Assembly: GCF_001945525.1 (NCBI RefSeq)
Contig: NZ_MPJW01000115.1
Span: forward strand, 1-40,752
Source of the DNA: Ileibacterium valens
GTDB lineage: Bacteria > Bacillota_I > Bacilli_A > Erysipelotrichales > Erysipelotrichaceae
Direction: 5' to 3'
Length of the DNA stretch: 40,752 bases
Below, one piece after another: positions 7,501-16,269 of this stretch. Under the pieces are notes generated by a model. It made no database searches, was not told where the DNA came from, and saw only the letters and a list, made by a program, of their open reading frames with translations. Positions within the stretch are counted from its first letter, which is position 1. The number at the start of each line of letters is the position of its first letter. The position numbers and the translations under genes are program-made.

Positions 7501-8088
7501 TTAACCGATTAGAAAAAGCATATGTATCCAACCGCAAAGTCGGGATTTGACAAGTTCATCCAATTTGTTTTTATATTCGAGTAGTTCTCTAACTAAATTA
7601 TCCAGGAGAATTAATATATAAATTTCTGCTTTTTGAATTTCTATTTCTGGAACTTGAATTTCTAGATCAAGCATCTGTTCGGTTGGCACAACTCTTCTTC
7701 TTGCTGTCGTTCCTCTTAGTTTCTGCTTAAAATATTCCAATGCTTTTGGGCCATGAAGATATTGTTCAAGATACTTTGGTAGAACTACTTTTTGATCGAT
7801 ATCCCAAACTCCATACGCTGGACTCATGATTCCGCGATCAACAGTATTCTGAATGTAGTAAACTCCTTCATCCATTGGAAAGCCGATCACTAACTGATTT
7901 CGTTCAACAACTTTGTAATTGCTCTTGTCAACAGAAGCGATAGACTTTTTAAATCTTTCACTTTGTTTGATTATCCCAGACCGAGAGGTCATAGAAAGAA
8001 CTGGATAATCGTTAGAACCAGCTCTTTTAGTTTTTGAAGGCCTAATTAGCTTTCCTAATTTGAGCTTTTTATATTCAATAGGCCTCAT
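7501..8088 (-). CDS. hsdS: Half-length HsdS (one TRD), directly after hsdM
   Basis: The product has 195 residues: a single TRD ([17 protein letters not shown] onward, with RGTTARRRVVPTEQM) and the conserved helix ending NKLDELVKSR. The next codons should encode FIEMFG and a second TRD, but the sequence diverges into LCGWIHMLFLIG and stops. The break lies exactly at the repeat shared with the other hsdS copies. The ATG overlaps the hsdM stop (ATGA), so this is the copy best placed for expression. Half-size HsdS proteins can dimerise into a working specificity unit with a palindromic target (known for some type I enzymes), so it may be functional or may be a recombination remnant. Confidence 0.8.
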   Translation of the reverse strand: MRPIEYKKLKLGKLIRPSKTKRAGSNDYPVLSMTSRSGIIKQSERFKKSIASVDKSNYKVVERNQLVIGFPMDEGVYYIQNTVDRGIMSPAYGVWDIDQKVVLPKYLEQYLHGPKALEYFKQKLRGTTARRRVVPTEQMLDLEIQVPEIEIQKAEIYILILLDNLVRELLEYKNKLDELVKSRLCGWIHMLFLIG

Positions 8089-9626
8089 TTCTCCATATTC
8101 CCCTTCTTTTCAGTAAATTCTGCATCTAAAACATCAGTTCCAAGCATCTGTTCCAATTCTTTAAGATCTTGCTGAATTTTCATTTGCAGAATGTTAATTT
8201 GAGTCAGGATTTCTGATGTTGGTGGATATTCAACTTTTTCGTAGACAACTTCTTTGTATTTGTTGATGGAGAGGTCATAATCGTTCTTAACAATTTCTTC
8301 TTTAGGAACTAAGAAGCTTTGTTCAGTTCTCTTTCGTTCTTTTTCCTGATCAATATTTTTAAACCGTTCAATGATATCTGGAATATCGTTTTCTGTGATT
8401 GGTGATCTTTTATCATCCAGGCTGAATCCATCGTTTTTCATATCATAGAACCAGACATCGTCTGTTCCACCATAACCAGTTTTCTCAAAAATCAGAATTG
8501 CAGTGGAAACTCCGGCATAAGGTTTGAATACCCCAGAAGGCATGGAAATCACTGCTTTCAGTTTATTGTTTTCAATAATTTCCTTTCGAATGGCTTTATG
8601 AGCTTTTGATGAACCAAAAAGCACTCCATCTGGAACGATGCAGGTTGTTCTCCCACCCCTTTTAAGCATCTTTAAAAACAGTTCGAGAAACAGCAATTCT
8701 GTTTTCTTAGTTTTTGCGGTTTCTAAAAGATCATTGGATACACTGTCATAGTCAAGGCTTCCCTTAAACGGAGGATTAGCCAGAATCAAAGAATATTTTT
8801 CACGGTCAGGATTTTGATCTGTCAGAGAATCCCGATATTCAATATTTGGATGTTCAATACCATGAGTCATCATGTTCATGGCACCAATTCGAAGCATGGT
8901 TCGGTCCATATCAAAACCGGTAAACATCTCGTTCATATAATGCTTTCGATTTTCCGGGTTGAGTAATACTTCCTTTTTCTTGTTTTCTTTTAAATATTCA
9001 GCTGCTGCAACTAAGAAACCAGAGGTACCAGCAGCTGGATCGCAGATCATGTCATCAGGTTTGGGATCCATTAGATCAACCATCATTCGAATAATGTGTC
9101 TTGGAGTTCTGAACTGACCGTTTACTCCAGCTGTCGAGATTTTTGATAACAGATATTCATAGATATCTCCACGTGCATCCGGAGCATCCATCTTTTCATA
9201 AATTCCATCCATTGCGGTTACGATCTTCTGAAGCATCAATGGCGTAGGAACCTTGAAAATCGCATCCTGCATGTAGGTGGAATAGGCACTGTCTTTATTG
9301 CCATCCAGGTTCTTGATGAATGGAAATACTGATTCAGACATGTTCTGATACATCTGTTCAGCGCCCATGTCATGAAAGGTACTCCATTTCAGTTTTTCTT
9401 TATCAATTTCCCTGCCGTTGATTTCTTCTTTTCCTTCAAAAATGCTTTGATAGTCGATTCCCAGCATGTTTGCTGCTTTTTTATGTTCATTATCTGAGTC
9501 GTCAAGATCATGAATGAACATCAGATAGGTCATCTGTTCTATTACGTCAAGTGGATTGGTCAGACCTCCAGTCCAGAATATTTCCCACAGACTGTCAATT
9601 TTATTTTTCAGTTCGCCAGTAATCAT
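8085..9626 (-). CDS. hsdM: Type I restriction system adenine methyltransferase HsdM
   Basis: The product has 513 residues. An HsdM N-terminal helical domain is followed by an N6-adenine methyltransferase domain, with the SAM-binding motif DPAAGTSG at 196-203 and the catalytic motif NPPF at 284-287 (ILANPPFKG). It pairs with HsdS to modify host DNA and with HsdR to restrict foreign DNA. I chose ATG 9626: an AAGGAA site lies 9 bases before it, and the N-terminus aligns with the family. A longer ORF to 9704 would have to be read through a strong hairpin (9661-9689). It overlaps the following hsdS by 4 bases. Confidence 0.93.
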   Translation of the reverse strand: MITGELKNKIDSLWEIFWTGGLTNPLDVIEQMTYLMFIHDLDDSDNEHKKAANMLGIDYQSIFEGKEEINGREIDKEKLKWSTFHDMGAEQMYQNMSESVFPFIKNLDGNKDSAYSTYMQDAIFKVPTPLMLQKIVTAMDGIYEKMDAPDARGDIYEYLLSKISTAGVNGQFRTPRHIIRMMVDLMDPKPDDMICDPAAGTSGFLVAAAEYLKENKKKEVLLNPENRKHYMNEMFTGFDMDRTMLRIGAMNMMTHGIEHPNIEYRDSLTDQNPDREKYSLILANPPFKGSLDYDSVSNDLLETAKTKKTELLFLELFLKMLKRGGRTTCIVPDGVLFGSSKAHKAIRKEIIENNKLKAVISMPSGVFKPYAGVSTAILIFEKTGYGGTDDVWFYDMKNDGFSLDDKRSPITENDIPDIIERFKNIDQEKERKRTEQSFLVPKEEIVKNDYDLSINKYKEVVYEKVEYPPTSEILTQINILQMKIQQDLKELEQMLGTDVLDAEFTEKKGNMEK

Positions 9627-9660
9627 TTCATTCAATTCCTTTCCATTTGGCTGGAAGAAA

Positions 9661-9689
9661 AACAGGAAAGGTATTGCTCCTTTCCTGTT
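9661..9689 (-). terminator. Strong hairpin between hsdR and hsdM
   Basis: AACAGGAAAGG (9661-9671) and CCTTTCCTGTT (9679-9689) form a perfect 11-bp stem with a 7-base loop. On the minus strand a TTTTTCTT tract follows; on the plus strand TTTTTG follows. It looks like a functional terminator in both directions and lies only 35 bases before the hsdM start, so it may attenuate hsdM relative to hsdR. Confidence 0.75.
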
Positions 9690-9787
9690 TTTGATTGTAT
9701 TCATGCTTGATTATTTCACAAATTAACGAATATCAAAATAATCTATATCAAAGTAAGCATGGTATAACTTCGCTGCTCCGAATTAAA

Positions 9788-12700
9788 TCAGTTGAATAAG
9801 GCTTTTCGGTTAATATCCTCAATTCCTTTAGTAATAGATTCCAATTTCTTTTGGTCATTGGAAAATAACATGACTCCCCCGAAATCACTAAATGGAGACT
9901 GCATTAGAACCTGCTTTTTTAGCGTGCCATTGTAAGTGATATAGTCAATGACCTGATTCAGGAAATTGATCTGATCTTCATCAAGGCTGGCTTCATCAAT
10001 ATATTTTGCAAAAGCTTCTTTTGCTGCAACAGGATTTAAACCTGTAATACTTCGAACAAATTCACCTAACGGTCTGCTTGCAAATTCAGCTTCATAATCC
10101 GCTTTGGTTCCTAGTTCATCCCACATGATTCCTTCAAGCTGTTTAATATCCTTTTCGGTCAGTTCTTCATTATTTTTCAATTTGCGAATTGCTTCTGCAT
10201 CCTGATGTTCACGGATATAAGTTTCAGCTCTTTGTTTATAGCTCTTTAGTTCAATACTCTGAATATCACGCTGGGTAATCTTTGGATCAAGAAGCAGATC
10301 TTTATAGTCTGTTTCATATAAAGTAATCTTTTCCGGATTGATATACTTCATCAAGCTTCGCAATGAATTTCGAATGTTTTCCAGATCATCGATTTCATAC
10401 TGATCAAAGTTTTCAGTTTCAACTAAATGGTTGATCAGTTTTTCCTGTGCTTTAACTTCTGGAATATCCATCAAAGAACTCTGAAGTTGACTGGCTTTAT
10501 ACTGTAGATCTTGAAAAGCCGCTTTAGATTTCTTTCCATATAATCCAGCCAATTCAATTCCATATAACAAGGAATCAAAGCGGGTAGCAGTTATGTGATC
10601 ACTTGATGACTGTATAAGCTGAATTAGTTCTTTTGTAATCTTATTAATATCCGCTTTTTTCAGATTCTTATACCCTTCTGGATTCGAATAGCGGTCTACT
10701 AATTCAAGATGCTGAACAACATTAAAAGCCGATCGGTTCAGATTCTTTATCTGCCTCGACATAATATCAACAAGATGCTCTCGATATTTCTGAAGTTCAG
10801 GAGTCTGATATTCTGGTTCCTGAAGCTTGTAAACCATCTCAAACATGGTTTTAAAGATGGCTCCCTGAATTGGAATGGCCCCTCTAGCTTCAATTGGATT
10901 CTTGTTTTCTCTGAAAAATTCAAAGTTGCCCATGAAATCAAAAATTCGGAAAACCTTTTTATCTTTACCATCAATCAGTCCTGGACAGGTTCTGGTTCCC
11001 CGTCCGATCATCTGCCAGAATTTTGCTTTCGACATCACTTTTTTAAAGAAAACCAGATTCAGGATGCTTGGAACATCGACTCCTGTATCCATCATATCGA
11101 CCGATATGGCAATCTGTGGAAGCTTATTCGGATTTTCAAACTGTTCTTTTAAATGCATCACATCATAACAATAGTTATCGATGATCTGAGCAAAATCATC
11201 TCCAAGCTCAGGATATTCACTCTTGAATACATCAAGAATCATCTGAGCATGCTTATGGTTACGGGCAAAGATGATAGTTTTTCCAATTTTGTTGCCGTAA
11301 TCAACTTTCAAACCTTCCTGCATCAGAATACCAAGAACCTTACGGATCGTATCCTTATTGAAAAGAGTCTTGTTCATTTCAGAAGCTGAAATGTGATAAG
11401 GCAGTTTTCCTTCCTCATCTTCAAACTGGTCTTCGTAATCTTCTTTTTCCTCTTCCGTCAGATCATCGTAGGTAATTCCTTCATTGATGAATTTTGTTCC
11501 CGTTTCCACGGTTTCATAATCCACCAGATAGTGATCCTTTACGCCCTGTTCAAGCGTATAGGCATAGGTTGGATCTCCTTGCTCGACATCAAACAATTCA
11601 AAGGTATTGTGATCAATATCTTCTTTTGGCGTTGCGGTCAGCCCAATAATTGGAGTATCAAAATAGGTGAATATGTCTTTGAATTTGTTATAGATTGAGC
11701 GGTGAACTTCATCACAGATAATCAGATCGAAATGGCCCGGCGTAAAGACTCGTCCATTTTCGTCGCTGTAAGTATCGATTAATCCGATCATGGTCTGATA
11801 AGTTGAGCAGACGACTCTTGCATCGGGCTCTTTCTTATTGTCACATAAGTTGGTTACTGATACATTTGGCAGATTGTCGGTAATCGCCTTTTTGGCCTGT
11901 TTGACTAACATGGTTCGATCAGCAAGAAACAGGACATTTGTTACCCATCCCTTTTTGATCAGGTAATCAATCAATGCTGCAGCAGTTCTTGTTTTTCCTG
12001 AACCAGTCGCCATAACAAGAAGAGCTTTCCTCTTTTTCTTATCAAGTACAGAGCAAATTGCCTGAATGGCAGCCTTCTGATAATAACGTCCAGCAATCTT
12101 ATCGTCGCTGTGAACCGGAAAAAGAGGTTGTTTGAGTTTGCGAAGGTTAAAATACTTTTCAAGATCCGTTTTCGAATAAAAATCAGCAATTCTTCGTTCT
12201 GGATAATCATTGTCAATGATAGATGATCGGATTCCATTGCTTAAAAAGATAACCGGACGCCGTTTGTACTTTTTCGCGAGCTGATCAGCATACAATTTAG
12301 CCTGCTGACTTCCTTCATAAAGATCAACTGTTGTTTTCTTGGCTTCAATGATGGCAAGTGGAATTCCATCATCTCCATAAAGGACATAGTCGATTTTTCC
12401 TTTGCCAGATTTTGTTGGCATACCATAAACTTCAACTTCTTCAAGCCAGTTTTTTCCCTTAACCCATCCAGCATTTTCAAGCATCAGGTCAATATAGAGT
12501 TTTCTGGTTTCTGCTTCCGGAATAGGTTCTACGTAAGGCGGCTTCTTGAGATTATTCAATTGCTGATTTGCTGCTGAAAGCTGTTCCTTAAGCTGTTTAA
12601 TCAATTCAAGCTGTTTAGCATTTTCTTCTTTTGTTATTGGTTTATCTGCAGGGAGTTCAATCTTTTGTAGTTTCTCTTTTGGATTCAGCAATTCTGGATT

Positions 12701-13114
12701 GTATTGACGGCCTTCCTGATAAATGTTTGATCCTGGAGGTTCATAATTGTAGGCCATCCAGTCAAGCAGCTCGAAAAGAGTCCGCAGACTGATTTTCACT
12801 GCTGTTTCAGAAGGTTCCTTATTTTCATGAACTATCGCATTTCCCGCTTTTCTAATTAGATCCAGGCTCTTGAGCAGCTGAAATGGCATCAAATCACGAA
12901 TCTGATAATGCTTTAACAAGTCGATAAGTTTGGGATTGTCGCCTGCAGAAATATTCTCCATTGCGCAAAGGGATTTGAGTGTCAGTTCAATCGATTTTCG
13001 AATATTGAACATGGAGCTGACTTTACTGTATGGATAAACCAGCTCAGCTTCTCTTGCCGGTTTAACAAAGGGAGCGAATTCTTTAATCGGCAAAAGGTAG
13101 TCAAAATTTGTCAT
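9788..13114 (-). CDS. hsdR: Type I restriction endonuclease/translocase subunit HsdR
   Basis: The product has 1108 residues. The N-terminal ~125 residues resemble a DUF4145 domain. They are followed by a coiled segment (about 160-190) and a PD-(D/E)xK nuclease core with D242 in KIDYVLY and E257-x-K259 in IIEAKK. The SF2 helicase has Walker A ATGSGKT at 369-375, DEVH at 468-471 and TATP at 493-496. Later motifs include DMMDTGVDVPS and MIGRGTRTCP. HsdR translocates DNA and cleaves it when the M2S complex meets an unmodified site. The length is in the family range and no frame breaks are seen. It is the first gene of the minus-strand restriction cluster. Confidence 0.95.
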   Translation of the reverse strand: MTNFDYLLPIKEFAPFVKPAREAELVYPYSKVSSMFNIRKSIELTLKSLCAMENISAGDNPKLIDLLKHYQIRDLMPFQLLKSLDLIRKAGNAIVHENKEPSETAVKISLRTLFELLDWMAYNYEPPGSNIYQEGRQYNPELLNPKEKLQKIELPADKPITKEENAKQLELIKQLKEQLSAANQQLNNLKKPPYVEPIPEAETRKLYIDLMLENAGWVKGKNWLEEVEVYGMPTKSGKGKIDYVLYGDDGIPLAIIEAKKTTVDLYEGSQQAKLYADQLAKKYKRRPVIFLSNGIRSSIIDNDYPERRIADFYSKTDLEKYFNLRKLKQPLFPVHSDDKIAGRYYQKAAIQAICSVLDKKKRKALLVMATGSGKTRTAAALIDYLIKKGWVTNVLFLADRTMLVKQAKKAITDNLPNVSVTNLCDNKKEPDARVVCSTYQTMIGLIDTYSDENGRVFTPGHFDLIICDEVHRSIYNKFKDIFTYFDTPIIGLTATPKEDIDHNTFELFDVEQGDPTYAYTLEQGVKDHYLVDYETVETGTKFINEGITYDDLTEEEKEDYEDQFEDEEGKLPYHISASEMNKTLFNKDTIRKVLGILMQEGLKVDYGNKIGKTIIFARNHKHAQMILDVFKSEYPELGDDFAQIIDNYCYDVMHLKEQFENPNKLPQIAISVDMMDTGVDVPSILNLVFFKKVMSKAKFWQMIGRGTRTCPGLIDGKDKKVFRIFDFMGNFEFFRENKNPIEARGAIPIQGAIFKTMFEMVYKLQEPEYQTPELQKYREHLVDIMSRQIKNLNRSAFNVVQHLELVDRYSNPEGYKNLKKADINKITKELIQLIQSSSDHITATRFDSLLYGIELAGLYGKKSKAAFQDLQYKASQLQSSLMDIPEVKAQEKLINHLVETENFDQYEIDDLENIRNSLRSLMKYINPEKITLYETDYKDLLLDPKITQRDIQSIELKSYKQRAETYIREHQDAEAIRKLKNNEELTEKDIKQLEGIMWDELGTKADYEAEFASRPLGEFVRSITGLNPVAAKEAFAKYIDEASLDEDQINFLNQVIDYITYNGTLKKQVLMQSPFSDFGGVMLFSNDQKKLESITKGIEDINRKALFN

Positions 13115-13190
13115 ATCATCCCTGCCTTCCTTAAGTATGATCAGTTGAATCTTCAGCTGTCTGTAAATTTCAATCCGTAGTCAGGTTTAT

Positions 13191-13220
13191 TGTATCCTAA
13201 ATTTTTTAAAAGGATGAACA
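13191..13220 (-). promoter_or_regulatory. Candidate promoter of the restriction operon
   Basis: On the minus strand TTCATC (13215-13220) and TACAAT (13191-13196) are 18 bases apart, about 80 bases before hsdR. The -35 match is moderate. Confidence 0.35.
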
Positions 13221-13344
13221 TCACTGTGTTTGGATGTCATTTATTACTACAAAGATTTGTTGGCCATAGGTTCCACATCTGTTCGCCTCGCTTCGATTTT
13301 TCATTTTCAGGCATTTTCATTATGCTTTTCCCCAAAAAAATAAA

Positions 13345-13368
13345 GACCTCAGAACATATCCCGAGGTC
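13345..13368 (-). terminator. Terminator after the GNAT gene
   Basis: On the minus strand GACCTC / GAGGTC forms a stem followed by TTTATTTTTTT. It ends the acetyltransferase transcript before the hsdR promoter region. Confidence 0.75.
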
Positions 13369-13472
13369 ATTGTTTCATTGAGTATATTTTAGTGATCGAA
13401 ATATTAACTATATGTTGTTGCAAATCCCGTCTCTTTTTGAATTTATAATCAAGCAATATAATCAAGGAGGGA

Positions 13473-14120
13473 TTAGATTGCAACTCCCTCTTTAGCAAGC
13501 ACTTGTCTTCTTGCGTTTTCCCATCGCTTAACATTTTCTTCTTTCGATGTGGTTAAGCAATCTTCTTCATAGGAACCAAAACCCATTTTTTTATACATCC
13601 GAATCGCTGGCCATGATTGAGCCTGAGTCGACAGATAAAGACTCTTGTTTGGAAATTCCTGATGGAATTGGTGTATTGCCTGCTGCAGTACCATTCTTCC
13701 GTATCCTTTGGACTGATAATCAGGAGAGCTCATCATCCAGTGAACACGCATTCCATCTTCAAAATGCCTTCCAGGCCATATTCCTACAACAGACACCAGA
13801 TCATCATCTTCTGAAAGTAAAGCGAACAGGTGTGAGTCAAAAAACTCAGGATCCTGGTTTCTCATTCGATCAAATATTTCTTCTTCTGGAATATCATTAG
13901 GAAACTTTAACCGTCTCATCAAATCTGCCCATTTGTTTTTGAGATCTTTTACTTCGGATATTTTGGCAAACCGCACTGAATCAGGAAGATCTGGTTTAGT
14001 GATTTCGTCCATCTTTTCAGAAGGAATGATCATCAATAATTCTTCATAGGGGTAGCTATCATCCAGGACGACTGGCTTTCTGTTTTGCTCAAGAGTTTTA
14101 TTATGGTTCATTTTGTTCAT
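13473..14120 (-). CDS. GNAT-family N-acetyltransferase
   Basis: The product has 215 residues, with a GNAT fold in the C-terminal two-thirds. The acetyl-CoA pyrophosphate loop is visible as QSKGYGRMVL, the preceding strand is HWMMSSPDY, and the late helix region is WPAIRMYKKMGF. The N-terminal ~45 residues are polar and not part of the core. A GAGGC site precedes the ATG at 14120. It presumably acetylates an amine on a small molecule or protein, but the substrate cannot be read from the sequence. It is a single gene with its own terminator. Confidence 0.85.
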   Translation of the reverse strand: MNKMNHNKTLEQNRKPVVLDDSYPYEELLMIIPSEKMDEITKPDLPDSVRFAKISEVKDLKNKWADLMRRLKFPNDIPEEEIFDRMRNQDPEFFDSHLFALLSEDDDLVSVVGIWPGRHFEDGMRVHWMMSSPDYQSKGYGRMVLQQAIHQFHQEFPNKSLYLSTQAQSWPAIRMYKKMGFGSYEEDCLTTSKEENVKRWENARRQVLAKEGVAI

Positions 14121-14327
14121 TAAAATTTGCCTCTTTTCCTGTTTCTTTCATAAACTTAAAATTAATCTTAACCGACATTTCATCATTTACTGCATAATCT
14201 CTATTCGTTAGAAGTCCTTTTGAATCACTCAACTCATCTAATAGTCGCTCAGTGAGAAATCAGCCATTCTTTCACTCAGATTTCTTTAACAAATTAAGCA
14301 AGAAGTCATTCTTTTATATGATTTTAT

Positions 14328-14479
14328 TTTGGGTTTTCCTGATGTCGGCGTAATCAAAGAAAAAGACTCAGGAATTATCGAAGACTGTGTCGGGGTCCCG
14401 GTGTCCGACTCTGAATCAGATCATTGTTAATGCCGATACAAATTGGCTGGATGAAGAATCTGAGGGCATTGACTAATAA
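14328..14479 (+). pseudogene. Possible gene-tail remnant
   Basis: On the plus strand one frame reads GFPDVGVIKEKDSGIIEDC and VGVPVSDSESDHC, then stops. Another frame continues IVNADTNWLDEESEGID and a stop. The composition looks coding, and the two parts could be joined by one frameshift. No start or family was recognised. It may be chance. Confidence 0.25.
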
Positions 14480-14484
14480 GAAAA

Positions 14485-14525
14485 AAATGCGATCGAAGGT
14501 CTGCAAACAGTCTTCTTTCGCATTT
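14485..14525 (-). terminator. Terminator after the lipoprotein gene
   Basis: On the minus strand AAATGCGA / TCGCATTT, with an inner GAAG / CTTC pairing, is followed by TTTTTTTCTTATT. It lies directly after the lipoprotein stop codon. Confidence 0.85.
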
Positions 14526-14548
14526 GTATTTAGTAGACAATCTAAGAT

Positions 14549-15706
14549 TTATTTGGAATTATCTGCTTTCTGGTTATTCTGTTCTTTATTATTTGCTTCA
14601 GAATTTTCGGATTTTTCTTGATTGGTATTCTCAGTTTCGTTAGCCTCAGTTTTTTTGGCTGAATCTGCAGACTCCTTTTCTGCACTATCTTCAAAGGAGA
14701 CTGTAAATGTATCTCCCTTTTTAATTTTCTTATCACTTAATTCATTAAAGAAATTTTTGATTGAATCTTTCAGCTGACCAGGCGCTTTGAAAACCCGTAT
14801 ATCCTCATCATAGTAAACATCATCGGTCTGATCTTCAGAGCTCTTGACTTTCGAATAGTTGGAGTTGGTAATCTTGGAGATCACTCCTTCTTCATTCATT
14901 GTCATAGAGATTTCTACTCGCTCAGTCGTATATTCATCTGCCATTATGCTGCCATCACGAAGCAGATCTGTACGCTCTGTATTGTAAGTGTCTTTTGAAT
15001 AGTTATCTAAATATTCATTGAACTTATCCACATCTGCAATCTTGAAGGTAAAAGTGTAGTTCGCTCCTTCCTGAACCAGTGAATAATCATAAAAGTCAGG
15101 ATTTGAAGTTGGCGAGATAATCAAATCCGCTCCAAGATAAGAGAACATTGGAATCATAGCCGTATTTTTAACGACATCTGCGATTTCATCCGCTGAATAT
15201 TCAGTCACCTGGTCTTCAGTTTCAAAATCTTCCAGTTTAAATGTCATGGAAGGATCCGATGGAGTTCCATCTTCGACACTGGTATAGGCTGTTGTGATCG
15301 CCTTATTATCCGCCTTCATAAAGCCAACGTTATGGTTGTCCTGAACGGTCTGATCAAGGAATTCATAAACAGTCGAATTATCATCAGTTACTCTGTAATC
15401 ATAACTTTTTGAATGCATCGGGACTGTTTTAATGGATCCATCCTCTAAATCAAGCGTATTTCCTTCACCCGTATCGGAATACCCAATCTGATAATCGTAC
15501 GCTTCAGCTGTTTTGGTGATGACTTTTGCTAAAGCTGAAGTTACATCTTCGGCACTTGATTCAGAAGTAATTTTGGCTAAGCCTTTCATGATGTCATTGG
15601 GTGCGTTTTCGCTGGTAATTGTTTTCTTAGCTGCACACCCGCCTAGCGCAAACGAGCTGACCATAGCTGCAGCAGCCAGGATTGAACAAGTTTTCGCAAA
15701 ATGCAT
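14549..15706 (-). CDS. Predicted lipoprotein of unknown function
   Basis: The product has 385 residues. The N-terminus is a lipoprotein signal peptide with lipobox LGGC, placing the modified cysteine at residue 24. The mature part (about 30-330) is a mixed alpha/beta domain rich in acidic residues and resembles the large extracytoplasmic lipoproteins of Firmicutes with DUF6612-like folds; this assignment is uncertain. The last ~50 residues are a low-complexity tail rich in E, N, K, Q and S. It should be anchored to the outer face of the membrane. A GGAGG site lies before the ATG. It has its own strong terminator and sits behind the rpsO terminator, so it is a separate transcription unit. Confidence 0.8.
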   Translation of the reverse strand: MHFAKTCSILAAAAMVSSFALGGCAAKKTITSENAPNDIMKGLAKITSESSAEDVTSALAKVITKTAEAYDYQIGYSDTGEGNTLDLEDGSIKTVPMHSKSYDYRVTDDNSTVYEFLDQTVQDNHNVGFMKADNKAITTAYTSVEDGTPSDPSMTFKLEDFETEDQVTEYSADEIADVVKNTAMIPMFSYLGADLIISPTSNPDFYDYSLVQEGANYTFTFKIADVDKFNEYLDNYSKDTYNTERTDLLRDGSIMADEYTTERVEISMTMNEEGVISKITNSNYSKVKSSEDQTDDVYYDEDIRVFKAPGQLKDSIKNFFNELSDKKIKKGDTFTVSFEDSAEKESADSAKKTEANETENTNQEKSENSEANNKEQNNQKADNSK

Positions 15707-15779
15707 AAAAGCACCTCCTTATATTTTGTAATACCATAAAATCTTCACTTATTGGGATGATATGCCAAAAAGAAGAAAA

Positions 15780-15801
15780 CCCGACTGCAATGGCAATCGG
15801 G
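15780..15801 (-). terminator. Terminator after rpsO
   Basis: On the minus strand CCCGATTGC / GCAGTCGGG (one G-T pair) has a 4-base loop and is followed by TTTTCTTCTTTTT. Confidence 0.85.
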
Positions 15802-15823
15802 CTGATTTCTTAACTTTTCAGTA

Positions 15824-16087
15824 CTACTTACGCAGACCAAGACGACCGATAAGGGTTTTATAACGGTTGTAGTCTTCCTTCTGCAGGTAAGAGAGAAGGT
15901 TTTTACGGCGTCCAACCATTTTCATCAAACCTCTGTAGGAATGATAGTCATGTTTGTGAACTTTGAAATGTTCAGTAAGTTCATTGATTCTCTTAGTCAG
16001 GATTGCAACCTGTACTTCAGGAGAACCGCAGTCCCCTTCGTGAGTGGCATATTCTTTGATAATTGCCTGTTTTTCTTCTTTTGTCAT
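15824..16087 (-). CDS. rpsO: 30S ribosomal protein S15
   Basis: The product has 87 residues and is clearly S15 ([39 protein letters not shown]). It binds the 16S rRNA central-domain three-way junction. I chose ATG 16087, with GGAGG 6 bases before it; the ORF can be extended 12 residues, but this adds nothing conserved. It has a dedicated promoter, a folded leader and a terminator, so it can be transcribed independently of the upstream hemW. Confidence 0.97.
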   Translation of the reverse strand: MTKEEKQAIIKEYATHEGDCGSPEVQVAILTKRINELTEHFKVHKHDYHSYRGLMKMVGRRKNLLSYLQKEDYNRYKTLIGRLGLRK

Positions 16088-16160
16088 TTTTAACCTCCAA
16101 AATCTTGACTGTCCTTTGGACAAAGATCCGGGGTGGAGACTCCCGTTCCTTGAACAAAGC
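16088..16160 (-). promoter_or_regulatory. Candidate S15-binding autoregulatory leader
   Basis: The 5' leader of about 73 bases can form several short helices: GTTC-AAG-GAAC, CGGG/CCCG, and either a closing CTTTG/CAAAG or an alternative GTCC-AAA-GGAC hairpin near the ribosome site. Alternative folds around a junction are what S15-regulated leaders use in other bacteria. There is no exact match to a known class that I can recall. Confidence 0.35.
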
Positions 16161-16166
16161 TTTCAT

Positions 16167-16195
16167 AGTTTATCAAATATCAATCGTTCGATCAA
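16167..16195 (-). promoter_or_regulatory. rpsO promoter
   Basis: Minus-strand TTGATC (16190-16195) and TAAACT (16167-16172) have a 17-base spacer and lie just after the hemW stop. Confidence 0.65.
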
Positions 16196-16269
16196 TTGAA
16201 TCGAGCAATCCGATCAAAAGATATAAAAACTTACGGTTACCAGACAGAAAAAGGAATCGGATCCAGATC

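Noticed and set aside
9627-9704. Longer HsdM N-terminus from 9704
   Set aside because: It would be encoded through a terminator-like hairpin and adds non-conserved residues; ATG 9626 has a ribosome site.
10709-11698. Plus-strand ORFs inside hsdR
   Set aside because: They are shadows of hsdR in other frames, with no ribosome sites or family motifs.
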